DNA from: Silene latifolia
Lineage: Eukaryota; Streptophyta; Magnoliopsida; Caryophyllales; Caryophyllaceae
Assembly (NCBI RefSeq): GCF_048544455.1
Contig: NC_133537.1
Span: 70,465,634-70,529,633, forward strand
Direction of reading: 5' to 3'
DNA: 64,000 nt
Under the pieces are notes generated by a model that was given only the letters and a program-made list of their open reading frames with translations, did no database searches and was not told the DNA's origin. Within the stretch, counting starts at the first letter, position 1. Every line of letters begins with the position of its first letter. This document shows, piece by piece, positions 11,093 through 22,702 of the stretch. The position numbers and the translations under genes were made by a program.

Positions 11093-12334
11093 TGAAAGAT
11101 CATAGATCCTAATTAGACTCTCTAATTAAAAACAAATTATCTCATAATATGTTCATTTAGTGATCTATGTAACATGCATGCAAATATAAAAGCATAAAAT
11201 TAAAGATTAAGGAAAAACAATTTCCTTACATTGATATTTATGGTAATATGGGCACAATCAAGATCTCCTATCTTGATTGTTCTTGACCTTAAAACAAAAG
11301 GATGATCCTCCTAGAAAAACTTTCAAAAAGAAAGTCTCCTTCAAGTTGCACCCAAGAACAAATCACCCAAATAATCTTACAAATATTAACTAGATATTTG
11401 TAAAACTTAACCTTGATAATATTTCTAATATTACTAACACTCTTAGTAATAATATTTTGATTACTAACTCTTAGTAAATGATGTATAATAATTTTAGAGA
11501 GAAATACCAACAAGTTTTATTCACATGCAAAATAGTGTACAAGTGAAGTAGTATATAAATGAACAAAACTTGGAGTATATAGGAGGAAGTGGCGGGTGGA
11601 GTGTGTAGTAGTGGAATGTCGGATTCATTTTCCTTATTTTATTGTCCAACACATTATGACACACATAATGATCACATGACAATTATGGAAGAAAAATAAG
11701 CAAAGTGTAATGATCATGATCATCCATTACACTCCATTTACACGGTCCAATGTCCCATTTACGGGTCCATTTTGGTTCTTATATTTGTCGCACAAATACG
11801 TGTAAATTTTATTTAAACATCGTTTCATGTTTAAATGGTTCCAATTAATTTCGTCCAAATCACTCCGTAAATATTCGTGTACCGCTACACATATTATTTA
11901 CGTACTAATATTAATCACATTAATCAATTAGTATAATTTTAGTGAATTAACAATTAATTAACTAAAACCCATCTCCCATAATTTATTATTCAATTATCGC
12001 ATAATTAAATAATAACTGCCGCTCCTCGAGTTCGCAACTCGAAATCTCTCTAAAAATAATTGACTAACCTTGTAGTCTATAAATCAAGGGAATAAATAAA
12101 TTGTATCTCATACAATTAATTAGTTGTCAATTGGGGTTCGTTCCTTTAGGTGTGACCGAAAGGGGTCAGTTGATCACCGTCGTCTCACGACAATAACGTC
12201 AAACTCTAGTCAGCCAACCGTTCTCGATTTACGTTAATCAACTGACGAGGATCAAATAATTAAATATCTGATGATATTCCTTTAATGAGATTTATTATGT
12301 AAACGCACTATTGTGGAGGACACTAACTCCAACA
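11093..12334 (-). mobile_element. Copia A 5' LTR
   Basis: About 1242 bp, minus-strand TGTTGGAGTTAGTGTCCTCC... to ...GATCTTTCA. It contains the copia-LTR core also seen in copia B, C and D (12130-12210 here: GACGTTATTGTCG, GGTGATCAACTG and a GTCACACCTAAAGG block). Confidence 0.85.
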
Positions 12335-12828
12335 TATATAACCAACATGAAATGGGGAGTTATTTATGGATTATTGATTGGAACCGTGGGTTGGAGTTGA
12401 CACTTGACCTTTGGGAGGCTTGTAAATGGGGGATTATATCAATGAAATTATAACTACATGAGGTTTAATTATGGATTTACAGTGAGTAAGAGAGAGTGTT
12501 GAACCTGCATCATAGTCATTTGTGGAATTTAGTACTGATAATATGTGAGCACATTATGAGGTTTGACAGTTGAACTTCGGGACGAAGTTCTCTTTTAGGG
12601 GGAGTGAATGTAACAATTCGGTAATTAAGGAAAGAGAAAATACGAAATGTGAGGAACTATGAGAGTTGAACAAGGAACTTTGGGATGAGCGTGATGTTTA
12701 TAAAGGAACGTATATGGTAGATGAACATGTGAGGCGAAAGAGAGTGCATTAGAGTCAGTGATGAGACTTGAGGAAAAGAGAGAGTGAGGTGAACTTCGGC
12801 GACGAAGTTCATTTTAAGAGGGGGAGAT
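12335..12828 (+). mobile_element. 3' untranslated part of a plus-strand gypsy element with two polypurine tracts
   Basis: Internal sequence just before the gypsy 3' LTR. It contains two tracts of the same type: CTTCGGGACGAAGTTC then TTTTAGGGGGAG near 12572-12602, and CTTCGGCGACGAAGTTC then TTTTAAGAGGGGGAGA at 12793-12827. The second abuts the LTR start TGTAATACC. No ORF is present. Copia A is inserted at its left end. Confidence 0.7.
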
Positions 12829-13167
12829 TGTAATACCTGGATATTTTGGGACCTGGAAAGGAACCTTGGGATGCGTAAGGGGACCTTAGACTAGACTAGA
12901 GGTGACTCGGGAGTGAGGTATAACTATAAAGTGGACCGAATACAATCTATACTAGACTCAATGGAGTTGTTACAATGTCCGTTTATAGAAGAGTCGTCTT
13001 AAAACGGTCATAACTTGAGAGCTAGACATGATATTTATGTGATTCCAATTGGAGGTGATACCTTGTCCTCTTATGATTCGAACGGTAGGTCACACGCCCA
13101 AAATTACCAAGAAACGAGTGAGATATGACTGTTTTACGAAAACTGGTCATTGCTGAGAACTGTGTCG

Positions 13168-13279
13168 CACTCGACCGAGTGAGGTTCACTCGACCGAGTG
13201 GACCGGCACTTGCTCGAGTGAGCGACACTCGACCGAGTGAGTGACACTCAACCGAGTGGACTCACCACTCGACCAAGTG
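13168..13279. repeat. CACTCGACCGAGTG palindrome array in gypsy U3
   Basis: Six units in 112 bp, consensus CACTCGACCGAGTG: 6-bp arms around a 2-bp centre. Two early units are identical; others vary in an arm (TTGCTCGAGTGAG) or near the centre (CACTCAACCGAGTG, CACTCGACCAAGTG). The array lies 340-450 bp into the LTR. I see no clear TATA box nearby, only GGATAAGGATAAGAC. Confidence 0.85.
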
Positions 13280-14367
13280 ATGCTGAATCAGAACACGGGA
13301 TAAGGATAAGACTTCCTTCTCCTATTTCATTTCTATCTTCTTCCTTATCTCTCCAAATCCTCTCCCTTCTCTCTAAAACCCCCATAAACCTCTTCCACCA
13401 TGGATTCAAGCTTGCTTTAAGGGATCTCTCACTTTGTTCTTCACCATCCACATTTGTAAGTCGATTTCCACTCATCCTTGTATTAGTCTTAACCCTAACT
13501 TTTGGGGGTTTACTTTTGGATTAATTAATTAGTAATTAGTATATGTAATATAAGTAGTTAGTGACCAATAATAAGGAGGTTCATGTTGTATTATAGTATA
13601 AAGTGATTTGTGATAGTTATTATATGATTTATGTAGGATGAGATCGACGGTTTTATGAGATGGATACTTGGTGATTTCGACTAGCTTATGGATTATGCTA
13701 AAAGGTAGGTGTAGACGCGGGCCCATGGGGGCGAAAAGCAAAGCAAGCTTTTCTTGTGCATTTGTGGAGTCGCCACCAATTTATTGTGGAAAATTGGAAA
13801 CCGTTCGAATACCTCGTGCCATCTCAAGACACAAAGTAGTGACATGAACACCAAGAACTCATACCCTTAGCATTCTATGTCTAGAATGACTCTCGTGGAT
13901 GCCAATGAAAACGGATGTTCACATAGATTTAGAGTAAGGGGTGAGGGTACGTATTAGGAAGCTCTTTTGATCGAACACCTAATCCCGCCCGCCTCGATAG
14001 CGGCCTCTAGTAATGATTAGGGAAATTGTCTATACTCGTATGTTGTCGATTATATGCATTCAATGCAACATCCATTAGATTAATCCTAGCATGTGAGAAT
14101 TAATACTAAGTCGGTGAACACGTAATTTAACATACAATTAATGTCGAGGTAGAAATTTAAGTTGATTACATATGAAGGCATACAAGCAATACGATAAAAG
14201 AAATACAATAACAATACATTTAAAACGGATGATTTGGGAAAAGAATGAATAAATGAATAAACGAACAGATTATGGATGATAATACGGTTAATAGTTAATT
14301 AAATACGTAATTAATAAACTAGGTCAAGGAAGAAACGGGAGTTCAGGGACAGAAATCAACCGCGAAC

Positions 14368-15635
14368 AGGCGCAGCAGAGCTGCGTCCCTTGGAAGAGGC
14401 GCAGCAGTCGCTGCGTCTGTTCCTGGGTTGAGTTATAGCTGTGAAGCCGGAACCGCATCTCGTTAATGTTCATTGGTGAATTTAATGGTCGATTAATGGT
14501 ATTTGACTCGGATAAAAGTGATTAACATATTATTTACATGTGAATGAGGTCATAAAAACGATAAAACATGAATGAAACCGATTAAAACGAATTATTTACA
14601 AGATGAGACTAATTAAACAATTAAACAAACCAAACAAATTAATTAGGTGAAACAAGTTATTAATGATGAATTAATGATGGTGACGGTAAATAATAGATGC
14701 AAGTATATCAAAGATGAATTCCAGAGACTCAATATGGGTAAATCGAATCTCTAAAACCCGAATTGACTTAATGACGAAAACCCGCAAATATGGATTATAA
14801 GGGATTTAAGTCGGGATTTTGAAAGATGAATTAATTAATAATGAATTATTTACATGTTAAAATTATTATATTCAAATTGTTATGTTAATAAAACAATGAA
14901 CAATTGATAACAAAGCGAAAAACAAAAGGACGAACAAAAGACGAAGGAAGAAGAAAGGAAGCAGGAACTGCGGTAGCCTCACGAAAAGGCGCTGCAGGTG
15001 TTGCGTCCCTTCGAAGAGGCACTGCAGTTGCTGCGTCCTTTCTCGACGGTTGTCTTCTGATAATCCGTAAAAAAGGTTTTTAAACAAGGTTTTACAAATC
15101 GGTTTAAGAATACTTTCGACATAAATCTTACAATATTAGTTACGATAATAAAGAACAATAAACAAAAGAAGGATTTACACCCTCAGACTTATATGTTTGA
15201 CGAAACGAGATGAACTAAGTTAACGTTTAGTGATGCTCGCCTCGAATGTACGAAGAAAGTGACCTCTAGGAGGAAAACGAATAAGATTGATTAATGTTGA
15301 TTGATGTGGAGTTGGTCAAATTGGTCGGTCATGCAAAACGAGGCTGGTATTCAGAAAGATCCGAGCTTACGTGGTCGAAAGTTCAAGCACGTAGGCGCCA
15401 AAAAGTAAGAACGTGGTCTAGAATGCAAAGGGAGAAGAGAAGGGCGGACACTCGCGTGAGAAATATGTGAGACCGAAGGTCTCTATTTATACTAATCACA
15501 CGACGGAAATTAGGGTTTTCGGAGAAACTTTGGAATTGAATCTCGAAAAGATACGAAAAATACGCAGAAAAAGACTGAGGAAGAGGCGCAGCAGGCACTG
15601 CGTCCCTTGGAAGAGGCGCAGCACTTGCTGCGTCC
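14368..15635. repeat. Paired GGCGCAGCA/TGCTGCGTCC hairpin units, three sites in the solo LTR
   Basis: Three sites (14368-14417, 14987-15038, 15583-15635) each hold two imperfect inverted units of about 20 bp joined by CCTT(G/C)GAAGAG. Unit arms CGCAGC/GCTGCG are mostly kept while the loop changes (AGA, AGTC, ACTT and others). The third site lies about 100 bp upstream of the minus-strand TATA box; the other two lie downstream, probably transcribed. Confidence 0.85.
15483..15491 (-). promoter_or_regulatory. TATA box of the Tat-like solo LTR
   Basis: Minus-strand TATAAATAG lies about 550 bp into the LTR and about 100 bp downstream of a CpG-rich hairpin pair, the expected U3/R position. Confidence 0.65.
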
Positions 15636-16245
15636 TTTCCTCAGTGGTTTCCTCCTGCGGAAGAATTTTCGCGTTTCTATTATGGAATAGCGGATTAATC
15701 TCGTTTCCTTAATATTTTGTGTGAATATTACAGGAGATATTTTACCAATGATCAAAAGATTGGAAAATATATGGAATAGAAATATCCTGAACATTCCAGA
15801 ACATTTTGACTCGGTTATTAGAAAATGAAGACAGTTTTTGGACCCGGACTCCAAATGTACTCTAATTACTACCAAAACGACCGTATCGACACATAGATGA
15901 CAACTATGAGGTAGACACAAGTGTTTGAGCTATCACTTGACGATAAACTTACGAACTATCACAAATCGTTCCGTGTACCAAACATGCGGCCCAATCATCA
16001 CCGGGTGGTTTGCGGGAGGTGCAGAAATGAGGTATCTACAGTAGGTTAATGCTACTCGGTTTCAATAATGTGGTGTTGTTTATGTTGTAATTAGTCTCAC
16101 ATGAATTATGGCATTTGCATTATAACATGTTTAGTGGTTAATTGCATCATTAAGAGGATGATTATGGTATGTTGGGTTATAATGCATTTATTGGTTGTAT
16201 TTGTGTGTGTGGAGGATATGTTGTTGTTGTTGATTGTTTTGGAAA

Positions 16246-16325
16246 CGTAAGAAGGCTGGGAGACCGTCTTACGCTTGAGCCGCCTCTTGGAGCTTCCCAC
16301 CCCAAGAGGGATGTGCACATTAATG
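16246..16325 (+). ncRNA. Structured LTR RNA element (stem-loop plus GATGTGCACATTAA box), copy 1
   Basis: CCTCTTGG (16283-16290) pairs perfectly with CCAAGAGG (16302-16309) around an 11-nt loop. It is followed directly by GGATGTGCACATTAA, which contains the palindrome TGTGCACA. A second stem just upstream pairs CGTAAGA with TCTTACG. The same box preceded by a different but pairing stem occurs at 59091-59130 (+) and 39900-39930 (-). It lies in the sense strand of the gypsy LTR, downstream of U3. Confidence 0.6.
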
Positions 16326-16400
16326 GCTTGAGTTTGGAGGGACGCGTGTGTTTGAGACACGACGTCTGGCAGGGGATCCGGTTGGCTTCCGGACTCGATA

Positions 16401-16499
16401 CGTCTGGGCGTGTCCCGGTACTTGTTTGTGGTTATTGGTATGTCTGGGCATGTCCCGGTACCAATGTGGTTGTCGGTATGCCTGGGCATGTCCCGGTAC
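16401..16499 (+). repeat. Three-copy tandem repeat with GGGCATGTCCCGGTAC core
   Basis: Copies start at 16401, 16441 and 16479, spacing 40 and 38 bp. Each contains GGGC(A/G)TGTCCCGGTAC, a short inverted repeat around CATG. It is not seen in the other two chromovirus-like LTRs. Confidence 0.8.
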
Positions 16500-16925
16500 T
16501 GTGGTGGTGGTCATTTGGTGTTATGCCATTCACATTAGTAGTCATGTTGCATGCTCACACTTGAGTCATGTCACCTTTTATTTGTTTATTGAAACTGACG
16601 TTTGTTGTGTCTGTGTATTTGTCACCTGTCTCTTTTGGGGTGGCCTGTATCGATCCATATAATATCCTTTGGTCATATGGGGAGCAAGTTAGGTACAGAT
16701 TGTTTGGATAGTACGCGGGAGACGGGACGAGCTTGATGAGTCACGAGACGAGTATAGTTGGCTAGAGAGTATAGTTGTCATGAGTTGTACTTTTATTCAT
16801 TTGTTTACGTTTATGTAATTCACTAAACATTACATTTATTTATAAATTGTTCTTTTATTGAAGTTTTGAAAAACTTCTTCAGGAAATCGAGACGGTAACG
16901 CCCCAATTATCTTGGCCGGATAGTT

Positions 16926-17264
16926 TTTTTTTTTTTGGGGGAGGGGGAAAGTTAAGTATATTAATATCAAAGAATCAAAGTGTGTACAACTCAACATATA
17001 TGCTATTTACATCAAACCAAAACTGAGTAAACTGAACCAAATACTTTCTCATGAAATCTGTTGCAGCCAGGCCCTCTCCCTTGACTGCAGATTACTTGTA
17101 TTCAGTCTCTGAAATCGATGAAGCACATCCTATATAACCTTTTGTATGACAAAGCCTGGACTCTTTACCGGACCATTTATCCTTGCATCATTTCTGACAA
17201 GCCAAATAGAGTATAAAAGATCCACATAACATGCCCCAACAAACCTCTTTTGGAGCTTTGTAAT
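16926..17264 (-). pseudogene. LINE ORF2 3' end and tail
   Basis: The stretch downstream of the copia B insertion on the minus strand. It carries the last part of the reverse-transcriptase-associated zinc-finger region, with readable peptides such as YSIWLVRNDARI in a damaged frame, then the 3' UTR and poly(A). Joined to 27694 after removing copia B and one GTAAT, it continues the ORF2 sequence. Confidence 0.7.
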
Positions 17265-18517
17265 TGAAGGAAAAGTAGATCTATAAACTCAACATATTCA
17301 TATATGTTTTATGTTAATTTGTCATAAAATTAAATGGTGATCTTATGCACGCAAACAATAAAATAGTTAAAGAAGAAATCTCTATCTTACATTGATATTT
17401 CGGTTTATTTGGGCACAAGAGAGATCTCCTTCTCTCTTGTTCTTGTGCTTTCCTCAATGGATGAACTAGGATCCAAGTATAGGATCCCTCCCAAAGTAAA
17501 ATACCCAAGGCAAACTCTTAATTAAATTAATATTATGAATACTAGAATAATATTAATTTAGCATAAAATTGACCCAAAAATATTATGGAACTCTCTATAA
17601 TTTCGATTAGAGAGAAGGAAGAGTTTTTATCTCTCTAAAATATTAAATTTTAGATGAATGAATAAAAATATCATGCACTAATATCATTTGTAGTGTATAA
17701 TGGGTAAATAAGAAGAAAAACCAAAGTGATTTTTCTTCTCAAAAACCGGGTGGAAGAGGGGGGAAGAGGGAGCCAATGCATGCACTAGTTGTTCTTCACA
17801 ATGATCACTAGGTTTGCATGGCTAGTTAATTAGGGTAATCCTTATGCTTACCACTCACATAATAAACATAATATTATCCTAAATCCTCCCTTAATTTCGG
17901 TACATATGTAAAATGGAATCCATTTTATTTTTGTCAATTTGTCAATATGTCACATGTCACATAAAATTGTTATGTATTTTTAACATATTAAAAATCAACG
18001 TATTAATAAAAATACGTCATATACAAAAATCAACCTAGTAATTCATGATTACTTGTACCAAAATATTTTACCAATTATAAATCACAACAATTTGTATTTA
18101 TAAAAATTCATTCAATTTAAATTGTTTCCTTAAACAATAATTTCATCTGAGTAATGAAAGAATTCGATTACTCAGACCGTATCTCATTTAATCAAATTTC
18201 AATGAGACATGTAAATATGACTTCCAACATCGTCCGTCAATTTTAAATAATTTAATTGACTCGTAACGTTATATGATCAATTAAATGATTAATTAAGAGT
18301 GTTACCCTTTAGGTATGACCTAAGGGGATCAACTGGTCACCACCGTCTCACGACAGTAATGTCAAACTCTAGTCAGCCAATCATTACCGATATGTGTGGA
18401 CCAGTTGACAGTAAAATATTACTTCCCAATTGTATTCTTTATAATTAGACTTAAACATGTGATCATCATGATCAACAGTTGTGATCGCATTATTGTCGGA
18501 GGACACATATTCCAACA
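17265..18517 (-). mobile_element. Copia B 3' LTR
   Basis: Minus strand TGTTGGAATATGTGTCCTCC... to ...CTTTTCCTTCA, 1253 bp. Pair of 26435-27688. The copia-LTR core is at 18310-18390. Confidence 0.92.
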
Positions 18518-19200
18518 ATCTCCCACTTGTCCTCGACAAGTGTGTGTCACCAATTCTCTTGTCCTATTACTATCTCCCACTCAATGTAAGGTGTCTTTCA
18601 GGTCGTACTTGCAAGTGATCATATCGAGAGTGGTTTCCTCGATCTGGAGAATAACTGATTGACCAGATTTATCCACCATGGATACATTCCGAGCGTGGCC
18701 ACGCATTTCCAGTTCATTACTCCTCGAGTGGCCCTGAGATATTGTTATAACCCTGACTAGGAGTGGACAATTCCTATCGCACTCATTCCCTTCAACTAGC
18801 CATAGCCATCATAACCCAAAATATGCCCATTTGACCCCATTTACGAAGGTCGTAGTAACACAAATCAAAGTTAAGCTGAAACTGTGTCATCTTAGGCGAA
18901 TAGTCTTTAGTCAAAAGAATCGACTCATTTGAATACTATAGCAGCTCTCGCCACGACCAGGCTATATAAATTTGCCAGAACTCTATAAGCGGTCATAAGG
19001 CCCGACAAAATGTTCCTAACAGTCCGCCTATGTGATCGACTAGTCATTCTCATATGACTCTATGACACTTGAACTTGCCATCAATCGCATCACACTCTAG
19101 TCACTTCGAGACGTCACCTCATGTAAGTAACTATGGGCAAATACAATGCTAATCCATGTTCACTTAAACGGGGTTCAATTGTCTCTACAACCCGTCGGAT
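18518..19200 (-). other. Copia B 3' untranslated region with PPT hairpin
   Basis: The polypurine tract AAGTGGGAGAT abuts the LTR. It is preceded by a perfect hairpin, CACTTGTC/GACAAGTG with a 3-nt loop (18524-18542). The following 650 bp are almost identical to 60463-61150 in copia D and share blocks with copia C (52990-53300), for example around GGCCACTCGAGGAGT. No sense ORF is conserved. Confidence 0.8.
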
Positions 19201-21577
19201 ATAACAAAGTATAAGGTGAGTTAATAATAACTCAAACGACAAATGTCGACATCACACTCGGGTAGTCAATACCATATTACAACCTTGTGATGCATATTGT
19301 AAGTGTGTAAACACTTGTTGATTGCCATAGAAGTTTAACATGTTACGTGTCCATGTGTTCAAACTTCTTAATCATATTATCCTGTACATTCATGTTATCA
19401 CTCATTGCATGAACCTTACCAAGTACACATCAAGGTTCCCGACCTTGGTTTCGGTTCTTTATCTTGAAAGAACTTCCTTATCGATTATCACATAACGAAC
19501 GAATTTGTGGTGAATGATATAACTTGTACTGATCAAGTACTCCATCCACACACAATGCACAAGGTATATGTTTTGTAGAGTCTTGCAACAATTTGTCAAG
19601 ATGATTAGCCTAGCAGTTCTCACAAGTCCTAGCATATTAGGAAATATTAGTTTTGAGCAACTTCTTATTCAACTAAGTATCTTTTCAAACTTCATATTTC
19701 TCCTTTTGGCTTGAAAAGTTTAGGATTTTCATAAATCTTTACGTGTGTTCGGATTTTCTATAATATGTGCAACCTCTTGGCACATAACAGAGTATTCTGT
19801 CAAACACCGAAATCGCTCATGGAATTCTTCTCGAGAATTCATGACGTTTCTACTATGGCTTACCAATTATTCATCATGCTCTTATGCATATGATTCATAA
19901 TTGGACATGTGCATGATTATTCTAATGGCGGAAACATTAGTAACTTTTAATCATGTCATCAACTATATTTAGGTTCAAGGAAAGACCATGACTGCTAATG
20001 GCAATTCCATTTTCATTTAAATGAATAACCTACGTATCTCGTTGATTCGATGTGTATCAACATCTCATGATGTAGTTGGATTCATCATGGTCCATTTTCA
20101 TCCAGAATTGAAAACTCAAATCTTCCTCTGTGAAGGAAGGTATTAGCTTGTCATTCTTCAATGAGTGATGAGTTATAAACTTATATAAGATGATTACTCC
20201 CACTAAATTCCATGTCTTCACATGATAATTTCTAACTCCCACTTGATTCGCAATTGACTACTCAATTGAGACATTATATTGTTTTTGTTTGAGATAAAAC
20301 CATATATGTTCCCATCATATCCTTTCAAAATACCTATTTTGAAGTGGTCTCATTTTTAACCTTATGGAAAGAGATTTTTAATCTCTAACTCACACATATC
20401 ATAATGATGTGTATCAATGTCATTATTCAAATATAAATATTATCTAACACATGTCCTTCAGAAATCCCTTTCAGAAGGAGGTATAACCAATTCATTTTTA
20501 TAATGTGGTTAAGTAATGACTTTTGCGTGGTTAAAACTTAACTTAGCAATTTGAGGATATCGGTATATCAATCCTTGAAACCGCTAGTCATAAATCTCGT
20601 TTATTACTAGGATGTTACTTTGATTCATTTAGGCTCTTAAGTAAATCTCAAGTTTGAAACTATTAGTCAAAATTTATCATAAACTAGTCAAAACTTTTAC
20701 ATTAGTCATTTTTCTTCCAAAACTTTCTTTTGGTCTCCTCGTGTAGTTATCTTGAGAACATACTCTTATGATTACTTCACTTGGTCTCTTTAGTCATATA
20801 GAACTATTTGAGACCATAGATCTCATCTATTGGGTATACTATATAAATAGATATACCTTCATTCAAATCATTCTCCCTTGCGTAGATCTCATTTACGCAA
20901 GTACACAAATTTATCTTGTTGTGTCTTTATTTTCTCCCACTCTATCTTTAGAATAAATACACTAGAGATTCAAAGATAGCATATGAGACACAAATAATGA
21001 TTTTGAAGTATAAGGAGAACTATCTCATAGGTTGACTAATAGTTTTAGATTTTGAAGTGTACTTGGTGATTGACATTTCTTTAAGAGAGTTCATAGACTC
21101 AATATCACTTTATAAATGATCATACACAAGCTTTAAGCATGTGGACGTATAATGAATTCCATCATTATAGTTGTCTATTAGATCACTTTAAGTGAATAAT
21201 TATATGTTTCTAAGAGCAAGCATGTAAATACGAATTTTAGAACAAGGATAAAATGATAAAACGGGTGACTTGGGTTGCAAACCAAGCCACCATTATCCAA
21301 AATACAACCAATTATCCAAAATACCTTTCCATGTCGAACACGGAAGCTTAAAGGTTTTAAAATCCAAAACATAATTAAAATAAGACAATAAAAAGCGATG
21401 CTCCATGAAAGCTATTCCTAGCTTCTTGATGGTTTCTCAAGCTTGCTTTTCTTTTCCTTTGTCTTTGCTTGGTGGAGGCCCTATTTACAATAAAAAGGGA
21501 GATACATTATCACAACTTTGTATCACAATACCATAGTTGAATTAGAAACATAAAAGAAAGGATAGTCATTTACCTAC
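19201..21577 (-). pseudogene. Decayed pol remnant of copia B
   Basis: No frame longer than about 65 codons. Faint nucleotide similarity to the copia reverse transcriptase survives near 20180-20215 (ACTCCCACTAAATTCCATG, as at 62110 and 6150), but the active-site box is gone. At about 2.3 kb it is shorter than a full copia pol of 3.2 kb or more. Nothing else is recognised. Confidence 0.5.
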
Positions 21578-22462
21578 TTAAGTGATCTTTCCAGCTTTTA
21601 TGTCACCAAGGTATTTGGAACAATTTCTTTTCCAATGTCCAACACCATTACAATAATGGCATTTATCAAGAGGACCCTTCTTGATTTTTGAAGTGCTAGC
21701 TTCGTAAGTCTTAGCTTTGGTGAAAGTGGGAGCTTGCTTTTTACCCTTCCTCCCATTCTTCTTGAACTTCCCCTTGCTCTTAGTGCTTATGTTAAGCACA
21801 TCCTTTGGTGGGTTCACATTTAACCCCATGTCTCTTTCGGCTTGCACAAGTAACTTGTGCAATTCTTCAAGAGACACATCCTTGTCTTGCATGTTAAAAT
21901 TCACACGAAATTAAACATACGCTTTGACTTTGGATAAGGAGTGTAGAATCCTATCTACATTGAGTTCTTTGGGGATTTCAACCTTTTGAATCTTCAAGGT
22001 CTCGACTAGCTCCATAAGTTTGAGCACATGAGGGCTAACCTTTTGGCCCTCTTTGAAGTCGAGATCAAAGAATGCCGCGGCCGCCTCATATTGGACGATC
22101 CGCGGAGTTTGTGAAAACATTGTCACAAGCTTAGAGTAAATCTCATTAGCGGTGCCCATCTTAAAGGCTCTCCTTTGGAGATCCGCCTCCATCGCAAAGA
22201 TCAACACATTTTTCATTGCGGCGGACTCCTTATGGTAAGCCTCATATGCTTCCCTAGTGGCGGCGGTCGACCTAGTAGTAGGTTCGGGTGGAGAGGCCTC
22301 GGTAAGGTAACGAAGCTTGTCGTCACCTTGGGCGGCTAATTTGAGTTGGGCATCCCAATCGGAGAAATTTGACCCATTCTTTTCAAGTTTACATCGATCT
22401 ATGAAGGATCGGAGCCATGGTGAATTAGCGAGAGGCGTGGCATTAGGGGTTGGTGTAGCCAT
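21578..22462 (-). pseudogene. Copia B gag, single in-frame stop
   Basis: One frame from ATG 22462 to the stop at 21578, about 294 codons, broken only by a TAA at 21911-21913. N-terminus MATPTPNATPLANSPWLR; core FSDWDAQLKLAAQGDDKLRYL; a helix-rich central part with FSQTPRIVQYEAAAAFFDLD; then LHKLLVQAERDMGLNV, a Lys-rich linker and a complete CCHC knuckle CHYCNGVGHWKRNC. It ends right after DIKAGKIT, where copia A and C continue into protease. It would form particles and bind RNA but supply no enzymes. Its good state beside an erased pol suggests selection on gag, or ancestral pol loss. Confidence 0.85.
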
Positions 22463-22702
22463 TTTTTATGAGAAAAAGAAGTGGTCTACAAAACAAAATA
22501 GAAGGAGTAAAACAAATGTTGTTTTAATAATAATACTCGTAAAAATGTATAATTTAAACAAGTTTTATGCATTTTTCTAGTGACCTCTACCCAACTAGAT
22601 AAATGATTCCAAGACCCAAATTCATATTAACTTGGGCACGGTGTGGCCGATAGAACCCTTATCAATATAACTCGGTGGATTAACACTTTAATCACTACTA
22701 CA

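Larger units (their letters stand above)
5712..12334 (-). mobile_element. Copia A: Ty1/copia LTR retrotransposon (5' LTR to reverse transcriptase)
   Basis: Minus-strand order is 5' LTR (12334-11093), initiator tRNA-Met primer site (11090-11079), a 1.9-kb leader, gag (9140-8257), then protease, integrase and reverse transcriptase (8269-5712). The RNase H end and 3' LTR were displaced beyond the left edge by the Athila insertion. Coding regions carry a few scattered stops and one gag/pol frameshift. It sits in the 3' untranslated part of a plus-strand gypsy element; TATAT follows the LTR as the probable TSD half. Confidence 0.88.
13705..16045 (-). mobile_element. Solo LTR of a Tat/Ogre-like gypsy element (LTR 13710-16040, TSD GTAGG)
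   Basis: The sequence between GTAGG (13705-13709) and GTAGG (16041-16045) is 2331 bp with ends TGTAGA/TCTACA. Minus-strand reading starts TGTAGATACCTCATTTCTGC, a start I associate with Tat/Ogre LTRs, and ends CCGCGTCTACA. There is no primer site, polypurine tract or coding frame inside, so this is a single LTR left by LTR-LTR recombination. A minus-strand TATA box lies at 15483-15491. It interrupts the gypsy LTR cleanly; joining the flanks with one GTAGG restores continuous LTR sequence. Confidence 0.85.

Noticed and set aside
16401..16499. Similarity of GGGCATGTCC to animal p53 half-sites
   Set aside because: Plants have no p53; a chance match of a short inverted repeat.
18396..18662. Plus-strand frame with a near-identical partner at 60305-60607
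   Set aside because: It is antisense to the copia and spans LTR and 3' UTR. Its conservation is explained by DNA-level conservation of that segment.
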